Positions 1-5,413 of a stretch of DNA of 6,680 nucleotides are shown here, in pieces. The stretch's first letter is position 1. The number at the start of each line of letters is the position of its first letter. A program made the position numbers and the translations under genes. The DNA lies in the NCBI GenBank assembly GCA_009925805.1, contig RFQF01000113.1:1-6680 (forward strand). Reading direction: 5' to 3'. The DNA comes from Flavobacteriia bacterium (GTDB lineage Bacteria > Bacteroidota > Bacteroidia > Flavobacteriales_D > Crocinitomicaceae). The notes under the pieces were generated by a model, which did not search any database, had not been told where the DNA came from, and saw only the letters and a program-made list of their open reading frames with translations.

Positions 1-1205
1 TGGAATCTAATGGAGTGAGGGTTTATACAACCGAACACGTTCTTGCCGCCTTGGTAGGGTGCGGGGTGGATAATGCGCTCATCAAAATCAACGGACCAGA
101 AATTCCGATCATGGATGGAAGTTCGTTGCCTTACGTGCACGCCATCGAGAAAGTCGGTAAAACCGTTCAAAAAGCCGAACGCGTTTATTTTGAATTGGAT
201 GAAATTATTCCGTGGGAAGATGTCGATAAGAAAATTGAATTCTTGGCCGTACCTAATTCCGTGTACCGCATTACGGTTATGGTCGATTACAATTCTCCCG
301 TTTTAGGTACCCAGCATGCCAGTATGTACCACCTCGGAGAGTTCAATCAAGAAATTGCTCCTTGCAGAACTTTTTGCTTTTTGAGAGAATTGGAATTTCT
401 TGCGAAAAACAACCTCATCAAAGGCGGCGATTTGGACAACGCGATTGTGTTGGTAGATCGTACGGATATCTCGAGTGAGGAATTAGATCGCTTGGCAGCG
501 TTGCTAGGGAAAGAAAAACTGGAAATCTCCATTGAAGGCATTGGCGTACTCAATAGTACAAAATTGCAGTTCGAAAATGAACCCGCAAGGCACAAATTGT
601 TAGACATTGTTGGAGATCTTGCGTTGATTGGAAGGCCTATTAAAGCCCATATCTTAGCCGCTCGACCCGGGCATTTTGGGAATGTTGCTTTTGCTAAAAT
701 CCTTAAAAATCAAATAAAAAAACAACAAGCGAAGGGGCGTTTCTTTGATCTCACCAAAGATCCTGTGTTTACCATCCAGGACATTGAACGTATGCTTCCG
801 CATCGCTATCCCTTTTTACTTATAGATAAAATTCTTTCCATTTCTAACAATGGGATCGTGGGAGTGAAAAACATTACTGCTAACGAGCCCATGTTCACGG
901 GACACTTCCCAGGAAACCCCGTATTCCCCGGAGTATTGCAAATCGAAGCAATGGCTCAAGTGGGGGGAATCTTTGCGCTAAGTCAGGTAGAAGAACCGCA
1001 TCTTTACACGACGTATTTTATGAAAATCGACAGGGTGCGATTTAAAGCTAAAATTATTCCAGGAGACACCGTCGTTTTTGAATTAACCTTGGTTTCACCT
1101 ATCCGAAGAGGCTTGGTGGAAATGTCGGGTATCGCGTACGTTAATGGGAAAGCAGTAGCTGAGGCGACCATGTTAGCCCAAATCATCAAAGACAAAGAAG
1201 TATGA
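1..1205 (+). CDS. lpxC/fabZ: Bifunctional LpxC-FabZ: UDP-3-O-acyl-GlcNAc deacetylase fused to (3R)-hydroxyacyl-ACP dehydratase, 5' partial
   Basis: The reading frame is open from base 3, the first full codon, so the gene starts off the window. The GTG at 15 is an internal Val codon, and about 65-70 N-terminal residues are missing by comparison with E. coli LpxC. The LpxC part (to about base 750) shows the TTEH motif at 27-38, holding the catalytic Glu and first zinc His; HKxLDxxGD at 591-617, giving the other zinc ligands (His 591, Asp 603); and the catalytic His of the PGH motif at 672. The FabZ part (about 750-1202) shows LPHRYPFLLID, then GHFPGNPVFPG with catalytic His at 903 and Glu at 945 in EAMAQ. 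Family knowledge: LpxC performs the committed, zinc-dependent deacetylation of lipid A synthesis, and FabZ dehydrates 3-hydroxyacyl-ACP in fatty-acid synthesis; both act in the cytoplasm. This fusion is typical of Bacteroidota. The stop overlaps the lpxA start by four bases (ATGA). Confidence 0.97.
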   Translation, partial: ESNGVRVYTTEHVLAALVGCGVDNALIKINGPEIPIMDGSSLPYVHAIEKVGKTVQKAERVYFELDEIIPWEDVDKKIEFLAVPNSVYRITVMVDYNSPVLGTQHASMYHLGEFNQEIAPCRTFCFLRELEFLAKNNLIKGGDLDNAIVLVDRTDISSEELDRLAALLGKEKLEISIEGIGVLNSTKLQFENEPARHKLLDIVGDLALIGRPIKAHILAARPGHFGNVAFAKILKNQIKKQQAKGRFFDLTKDPVFTIQDIERMLPHRYPFLLIDKILSISNNGIVGVKNITANEPMFTGHFPGNPVFPGVLQIEAMAQVGGIFALSQVEEPHLYTTYFMKIDRVRFKAKIIPGDTVVFELTLVSPIRRGLVEMSGIAYVNGKAVAEATMLAQIIKDKEV

Positions 1206-1978
1206 TTTCATCCCTTGCGAGTATTCATCCAGCAGCCAAGCTCGAAGCCAATGTACACATTGCGCCTTTCGCGGTAATTCACGAGGATGTAACTGTGGGT
1301 GAGGGTTCCATCATTCACAGCAATGTGCATTTATACCCAGGTACAACCGTTGGAAAGCACGTTGAAATTTTTCCCGGTGCCGTAATCGGCGTAATCCCTC
1401 AAGATCTTAAATTCGAAGGAGAAAAAACCACCGTTGAAATTGGTGATTACACCAAAATACGCGAATGCGTCACCATCCACCGAGCCACCAAAGACAAATG
1501 GAAAACGGTCATTGGAGCGCATTGCTTGATTATGACCTACGTGCATATTGCCCACGATTGCCAAATTGGAAACCATGTGATTCTTGCAAGCTATACGGGA
1601 CTTTCAGGCCATGTAGAAATTGATGATTACGCTATTTTAGAAGGTAAAGTAGCAGCACAACAATTCGTTCATATTGGAAAACATGCATTCATTGGAGGAG
1701 CTTCCTTGGTGCGGAAAGATGTGCCTCCTTACATTAAGGCGGCGCGTGAACCACTTACCTTTGCGGGAGTCAACTCCGTTGGTCTACGCCGCAGAGGGTA
1801 CAGCGATGATCACGTTCGTTTGATTGAGGATATTTATCGATGCTTGTACGTTCAGAACAGCAACATGAGCAAAGGTATCTCTTCAGTGATGGAAACCCTC
1901 CCTCCTTCTGAATTCCGCGATGAGATTTTAACATTCATCGAGTCATCCGATAAAGGGGTAATACGCGGGATGATTTAA
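1202..1978 (+). CDS. lpxA: Acyl-ACP--UDP-N-acetylglucosamine O-acyltransferase LpxA
   Basis: LpxA transfers a 3-hydroxyacyl chain from ACP to the 3-OH of UDP-GlcNAc, the first step of lipid A synthesis, as a cytoplasmic trimer. At 258 residues it is close to the usual length (about 260). Residues 1-185 are left-handed beta-helix hexapeptide repeats, followed by a helical C-terminal domain. The signature VHIAHDCQIGNHVIL contains His118, aligned with catalytic His125 of E. coli; His115 and His137 match E. coli His122 and His144. The motifs VRKDVPPY and GVNSVGLRRRGYS are family hallmarks. Gly166 aligns with the E. coli acyl-chain ruler Gly173, so a long acyl pocket is inferred. Gln153 sits where E. 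coli has His160. The ATG overlaps the preceding stop as ATGA, and the N-terminus matches relatives, which supports this start and translational coupling with lpxC/fabZ, the enzyme acting on its product. Confidence 0.97.
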   Translation: MISSLASIHPAAKLEANVHIAPFAVIHEDVTVGEGSIIHSNVHLYPGTTVGKHVEIFPGAVIGVIPQDLKFEGEKTTVEIGDYTKIRECVTIHRATKDKWKTVIGAHCLIMTYVHIAHDCQIGNHVILASYTGLSGHVEIDDYAILEGKVAAQQFVHIGKHAFIGGASLVRKDVPPYIKAAREPLTFAGVNSVGLRRRGYSDDHVRLIEDIYRCLYVQNSNMSKGISSVMETLPPSEFRDEILTFIESSDKGVIRGMI

Positions 1979-1980
1979 GC

Positions 1981-3408
1981 ATGTTTCATCGAGGAGAAAT
2001 CGTTACCCTGACCATTGATAGCTATGCTTTTGGGGGACGAGGAATTGCCCGCATAGCGACAGAAAATTCGCATTTTATTGTATTTGTGGATAATGCCTTT
2101 CCAGGACAAGTGGTTAAAGCCAAAATTGAGGTTAAACGAAAACAACATGCTGAGGCCAAACTGTTGGAAGTAATTCAACGTGCTTCCTGCGAAGTTTTAG
2201 GTGATTTTCAAGAAATATCGGGAGCTCCTTACCTGTTTGTTCCTTTGGAAATCCAGCGAAGCGAAAAAACCCAATCCACGCTGAGTACTTTCGCAAAAAT
2301 AAGCGGAAAACGAAACTTGGATGAATGTTTCGACACGTTTATTGCCTCCCCTTCCCAGTATTGCTATCGAAATAAAATGGAATACAGTTTTTCGTGCATC
2401 GAACATGTGATTGAAACCGGCGAAGAATTGGACGACGCTTTTGCTCTTGGATTCAAACGGCGCGGTACCTGGTGGAAGGTAGAGAATTTAAACCGCCCGA
2501 GCGGACTCTTCGATGAACCTTGGGAACAACACCTTCCTGAACTTAGATCCTATCTAAAAAAGAGCGGCCTTCCCGCGTGGCATCCCCCAAAAAAAACGGG
2601 CTTTTTTCGGCATATTGTGGTGCGGAAATCCTTTAAAAGCGACCAATTATTAGTCCATCTAGTAACTTCTTCCGATGGATTAAAGGACTTTGATCGAACC
2701 GGCTTTGTTGCGAAAGTACTCGAACTCCACGGTACGCGTATTGCAGGAATCCAGCATACCGTGAACGACGACGTAGCCGACCGATCCAAAATCGAAAACG
2801 GAAGGACGAAACAGCTCTACGGAATCGCATTGGTGGAGGAAGACCTGTTGGGATTGACCTTTCAAATGAAAATGGAAAGTTTCTTTCAAACCAACCCGAA
2901 ATGCGCCGAACTTTTGTACCAAAAAGCCATTGACTATTTATTGGAAGACCTCAAAGAAGATGAAGCCATTTTAGATTTATTTTGCGGCACGGGAACCATC
3001 GCACAACTCGTTGCACAACGCAGACCTTTGGGTAAAATAACCGGAGTAGATATTGTGCCGGAGGCCATTGATGACGCACAAGAAAATGCCCAAAAAAATC
3101 AATTAAGTAATGTGGAATTTATTGCCGCCGATGTAGGGAAATTCCTCAAAGAACATCCACAATTTGAAGGAAAAATTGGCGCATTAGTGCTTGACCCACC
3201 TCGTGCAGGCATAGCACCGAAAACGTTGCAAAAAACGATTGCGCTGGGTGCAAAGAAAATCGTTTACATCTCGTGCAACCCTTCCACACAAGCGCGGGAT
3301 GCAGCGGCACTGTTTGAAGCCGGTTACGAACTGAAAAAATTCAGTTTAGTGGACCAATTTCCCCATACAGGCCATATTGAATCCATAGCCAAATTTGAAA
3401 AACGATGA
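1981..3408 (+). CDS. rlmD: RlmD/TrmA-family 23S rRNA (uracil-5-)-methyltransferase lacking the Fe-S cysteines
   Basis: This is an SAM-dependent RNA m5U methyltransferase; in E. coli RlmD modifies U1939 of 23S rRNA. Residues 1-65 resemble a TRAM RNA-binding domain. The central region has YRNKMEYSFS (129-138), and the C-terminal Rossmann fold has FFQTN (301-305), SAM motif LDLFCGTGT (331-339), DPPRAG (405-410), SCNPST with catalytic Cys432, and HIES with the likely base Glu467. The usual CGGC Fe-S motif is absent: its region reads SGAPYLF (80-86), with only Cys70 nearby, and the fourth ligand site (in the region of E. coli Cys162) reads NRP (171-173). The cluster is therefore probably lost. All methyl-transfer motifs remain, so I infer an active enzyme, but the target (U1939, U747 or another uracil) cannot be told from sequence. 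It starts two bases after lpxA, has no Shine-Dalgarno, and its 475 residues are within the family range. Confidence 0.9.
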   Translation: MFHRGEIVTLTIDSYAFGGRGIARIATENSHFIVFVDNAFPGQVVKAKIEVKRKQHAEAKLLEVIQRASCEVLGDFQEISGAPYLFVPLEIQRSEKTQSTLSTFAKISGKRNLDECFDTFIASPSQYCYRNKMEYSFSCIEHVIETGEELDDAFALGFKRRGTWWKVENLNRPSGLFDEPWEQHLPELRSYLKKSGLPAWHPPKKTGFFRHIVVRKSFKSDQLLVHLVTSSDGLKDFDRTGFVAKVLELHGTRIAGIQHTVNDDVADRSKIENGRTKQLYGIALVEEDLLGLTFQMKMESFFQTNPKCAELLYQKAIDYLLEDLKEDEAILDLFCGTGTIAQLVAQRRPLGKITGVDIVPEAIDDAQENAQKNQLSNVEFIAADVGKFLKEHPQFEGKIGALVLDPPRAGIAPKTLQKTIALGAKKIVYISCNPSTQARDAAALFEAGYELKKFSLVDQFPHTGHIESIAKFEKR

Positions 3409-4658
3409 ACGTACGTATTATATCCATAGGAGACGAATTATTGATCGGCCAAACCGTAAATACCAATGCCGCTTGGTTAGGAAAAGAACTCGCCTTGTTG
3501 GGTGCTCGAATTTTGGAGGTATGGACCATTTCAGACGATCCGAAGAGTATAGAACGAGCCTTGGAACTCAACGGGGCGGATTTAATCCTTATGACTGGGG
3601 GGTTAGGGCCTACGAAAGACGATCGTACCAAAAAAGTCCTGGCGAATTATTTTGAGATGCCGCTCGTACTTCATGAACCGACGCTCGCCCACATTTCAGC
3701 TTTTTTTGAACGAAGAAACCGTCCTATGTTGCAGGCCAATATCGATCAGGCCTTGGTGCCGAACGGTTGCGAAATATTAGCGAACAGATGGGGAACAGCC
3801 GTGGGCATGTGGTTCAACGCCCAAGGGAAATCTGTGATCAGTCTTCCGGGGGTACCGTACGAAATGAAAGGAATTTTTAATGAAGAAATTCGACCGAGAA
3901 TTCAAGCCCGATATTCGTTAAACGCCTTGTTTCACCGAACGATTATTACGCAAGGGTTAGGAGAAAGTTTTTTAGCCGAGCGCATCGCACACTGGGAAGA
4001 ATCCCTCGAAGAGGCACAACTTACCCTCGCCTATTTACCCTCGCCGGGTTTGGTTAAATTGCGCATTGGTTCCTATCGGGGAAGGTCCGATGAAGCCTTG
4101 ATTCATTCAAAAATAAAGGAATTGGAGGAATTGATTCCGTCCTTAATCGTGGGGTACGAAGAAGACACCGTGGCAAGCATGGTAGGACGATATCTTTTAG
4201 AAATGGGGGCAACCCTGGGAACGGTGGAGAGCTGCACCGCCGGAAATTTGGCTTCGGCTTTGGTAGAAATACCGGGTTCATCCGCCTATTTTCGAGGAGG
4301 TCTGCTTACCTACCAAACCAGCCTGAAATCGGAGTTACTCGATATACCTGCTTCGATAATAGCCTCGAATGATGTGGTCAGTGAAACGGTGGCCCAACGT
4401 ATGGCGGAAGCTGGTAGACAACGCCTGAAGACCGATTATTGTTTAAGTACTACCGGAATTATGGGGCCATCGCCAGGCGATTCGAAGGAAGTTGTAGGAA
4501 CTGTTTGGGTTGGGTTAGCGACTCCTAAGGGTTTGAAAACCCAAAAATTTACCTTTGGGGACGATCGATCCCGAAACATCGAAATGACCACGCTGGCTGC
4601 CTTGAATATGCTGCGCTTGACCTTGAAATCGGAAGTTAACGGAAATAGCGCCCATTAA
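3405..4658 (+). CDS. cinA: CinA-like protein (NMN amidase / ADP-ribose pyrophosphatase-type two-domain protein)
   Basis: At 417 residues this is the usual length of two-domain CinA. Residues 1-170 form a molybdopterin-binding-like (COG1058) domain, with SIGDELLIGQ (7-16), MTGGLGPTKDD (63-73) and SLPGVPYEMK (146-155). Residues about 255-410 form the CinA C-terminal/PncC domain, with ESCTAG (275-280), PGSSAYFRGG (290-299), TYQTSLK (302-308) and STTGIMGP (348-355). Ser276, Tyr303 and Lys308 align with the conserved Ser/Tyr/Lys set of PncC-type amidases. Known for the family: the C-terminal domain deamidates nicotinamide mononucleotide to nicotinate mononucleotide, and the N-terminal domain can hydrolyse ADP-ribose, so it serves pyridine-nucleotide recycling; the competence-damage name is historical. 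Gly-to-Ala in ESCTGG and the altered loop GPSPGD (354-359) are mild departures. The start overlaps the rlmD stop as ATGA, implying coupling. It is apparently the last gene of the lpx transcript. Confidence 0.93.
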   Translation: MNVRIISIGDELLIGQTVNTNAAWLGKELALLGARILEVWTISDDPKSIERALELNGADLILMTGGLGPTKDDRTKKVLANYFEMPLVLHEPTLAHISAFFERRNRPMLQANIDQALVPNGCEILANRWGTAVGMWFNAQGKSVISLPGVPYEMKGIFNEEIRPRIQARYSLNALFHRTIITQGLGESFLAERIAHWEESLEEAQLTLAYLPSPGLVKLRIGSYRGRSDEALIHSKIKELEELIPSLIVGYEEDTVASMVGRYLLEMGATLGTVESCTAGNLASALVEIPGSSAYFRGGLLTYQTSLKSELLDIPASIIASNDVVSETVAQRMAEAGRQRLKTDYCLSTTGIMGPSPGDSKEVVGTVWVGLATPKGLKTQKFTFGDDRSRNIEMTTLAALNMLRLTLKSEVNGNSAH

Positions 4659-4675
4659 ATTCTCAGAAAATTAAA

Positions 4676-4706
4676 AACGATTTGGAATTAAACGTAAAAA
4701 ATCGTT
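4676..4706. repeat. 8-bp perfect inverted repeat spanning the rpmB promoter
   Basis: The arms are AACGATTT (4676-4683) and AAATCGTT (4699-4706), separated by 15 bases, with arm centres 23 bases apart or about two helical turns. Arm 1 overlaps the -33 TTG and arm 2 overlaps the first bases of the -7 element. It could be an operator for a dimeric regulator, or a weak AT-rich hairpin behind cinA. No U-tract follows arm 2, so an efficient terminator is unlikely. A chance occurrence in AT-rich DNA is possible. Confidence 0.5.
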
Positions 4707-4712
4707 ACTTTG
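4682..4712 (+). promoter_or_regulatory. Bacteroidota-type promoter for rpmB-rpmG-DUF4295
   Basis: TTG at 4682-4684 (within TTTGG) serves as the -33 element. TTACTTTG at 4705-4712 matches the -7 consensus TAnnTTTG at all but the second base. The 20-base spacing lies inside the range reported for Flavobacterium and Bacteroides promoters. Transcription would begin near 4717-4720, giving a leader of about 27 bases that is A-rich and lacks a Shine-Dalgarno motif, as expected in this phylum. The element lies in the gap after cinA, where a new transcript is expected. Confidence 0.65.
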
Positions 4713-4745
4713 CACCCGCTTAAAATAAAAGTAAACGAAAGTATC

Positions 4746-4982
4746 ATGTCGCGCATTTGTCAACTTACAGGAAAATCAGTGATGGTGGGAAATAATGTTT
4801 CGCACTCCAACCGCAAAACGAAGAGACGTTTTCTTCCTAATTTGCTTACGAAGAAATTTTACATTCCTGAAGAAGACACCTTCATTACCTTAAAGGTTTC
4901 TGCAGCTGCGTTGCGAACCGTAAACAAAAAAGGAATAACCGCGTGTTTAAAAGATGCACGAGCAAAAGGATTTATTAAATAA
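4746..4982 (+). CDS. rpmB: 50S ribosomal protein bL28
   Basis: This 78-residue structural protein of the large ribosomal subunit is the usual length for Bacteroidota bL28. Recognisable family segments are MSRICQLTGK (1-10), GNNVSHSNRKTKRRF (15-29), FYIPEED (38-44) and the GITACLKDARAKGFIK tail. It has Cys5 and Cys67 but no CxxC pairs, so it is the zinc-free form. The ATG at 4746 is chosen over an in-frame TTG at 4710, because relatives begin with MSR/MAK followed by xCxLTGK, and because the TTG lies inside the -7 promoter element and so upstream of the predicted transcript start. The leader has no Shine-Dalgarno motif, only A-rich sequence. It heads a three-gene ribosomal unit with rpmG 27 bases downstream. 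Confidence 0.97.
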   Translation: MSRICQLTGKSVMVGNNVSHSNRKTKRRFLPNLLTKKFYIPEEDTFITLKVSAAALRTVNKKGITACLKDARAKGFIK

Positions 4983-5009
4983 TCAAGGTAACCGCGAAAA
5001 AGCATAATC

Positions 5010-5198
5010 ATGGCAAAGAAGGCTAAAGGAAATCGAATTCAGGTAATACTTCAGTGCACAGAGCATAAAGATTCAGGCGTTGCAGGAATGTCACGCTACA
5101 TTACCACAAAAAACCGAAAAAATACGCCGGATCGTATGGAATTAAAGAAATTCAATCCTATCCTAAAGCGATATACTGTTCACAAAGAAATTAAATAA
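5010..5198 (+). CDS. rpmG: 50S ribosomal protein bL33
   Basis: This 62-residue large-subunit ribosomal protein carries the bL33 signatures RIQVILQCTEH (9-19), SRYITTKNRKNTPDRMELKK (28-47) and the FNPILKRYTVHKEI end. Only one cysteine (Cys16) is present; the two CxxC pairs of the zinc-binding form are missing, so this is a C-minus bL33. That agrees with the zinc-free bL28 next door. The start MAKKAKGN matches relatives. It sits 27 bases after rpmB and 8 bases before the DUF4295 gene, with no promoter or terminator between them, so co-transcription is expected. Confidence 0.97.
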   Translation: MAKKAKGNRIQVILQCTEHKDSGVAGMSRYITTKNRKNTPDRMELKKFNPILKRYTVHKEIK

Positions 5199-5206
5199 GT
5201 TAGACC

Positions 5207-5362
5207 ATGGCAAAGAAAGTTGTTGCATCCTTGCAAAAAGGGGGAGGTAAAGAGCATACCAAAGTGATTAAAATGACCAAGTCTGCGAAGTCTGGGTCTT
5301 ATACCACGAAAGAGGAAATCGTGCACAACGATAAAGTGAAAGAGTGGTTTTCTAAAAATTAA
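5207..5362 (+). CDS. DUF4295 small basic protein, probable Bacteroidota-specific ribosomal protein
   Basis: A 51-residue ORF starts MAKKVVASLQKGGGKEHTKV and ends KEWFSKN. It has 12 lysines, no cysteine, and a conserved-looking core VIKMTKSAKSGSYTTKEEIV (20-39). From memory this matches the DUF4295 family, found in Bacteroidota immediately after rpmB and rpmG. The Flavobacterium johnsoniae ribosome structure revealed an additional large-subunit protein named bL38. I believe it corresponds to this family, but I cannot verify the assignment here. Position in the ribosomal transcript, size and charge all agree with a ribosomal role. It starts eight bases after rpmG and is followed 21 bases later by an intrinsic terminator, so it is the last gene of the unit. 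Confidence 0.9.
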   Translation: MAKKVVASLQKGGGKEHTKVIKMTKSAKSGSYTTKEEIVHNDKVKEWFSKN

Positions 5363-5383
5363 TCATACTAAACACATGTAAAG

Positions 5384-5409
5384 TCCCGGTATTCCCGGGA
5401 TTTTTTTTT
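5384..5409 (+). terminator. Intrinsic terminator after the DUF4295 gene
   Basis: TCCCGG (5384-5389) pairs with CCGGGA (5395-5400) around the five-base loop TATTC, and nine T residues follow (5401-5409). G5383 and A5381-5382 can extend the stem into the U-tract. The GC-rich stem plus run of T is a classic Rho-independent terminator. It closes the ribosomal-protein unit, but it stops only four bases before the ftsY start codon. Confidence 0.88.
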
Positions 5410-5413
5410 CATC

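Noticed and set aside
15..17. GTG at 15 as the true start of lpxC
   Set aside because: It falls just before the zinc-binding TTEH motif, the frame is open to the left edge with residues ESNG, and LpxC needs about 65-70 residues before this point.
2589..2607. Minus- or plus-strand terminator formed by the A8/T6 runs in rlmD
   Set aside because: The stem is only A-T pairs with a short GC loop inside a coding region, and no minus-strand gene exists to be terminated.
2584..2610. Programmed frameshift producing an alternative RlmD
   Set aside because: The zero frame encodes the full enzyme, both other frames stop quickly, and nothing indicates that the short product is used. It is kept only as a low-interest observation.
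4710..4745. N-terminal extension of bL28 from a TTG at 4710
   Set aside because: The codon lies in the -7 promoter element, upstream of the likely transcript start, and bL28 relatives start at the MSR/MAK equivalent at 4746.
4659..4745. Intrinsic terminator behind cinA
   Set aside because: The only inverted repeat (4676-4706) is AT-rich with a 15-base loop and is followed by ACTTTGC rather than a U-tract; it fits better as promoter-associated sequence.
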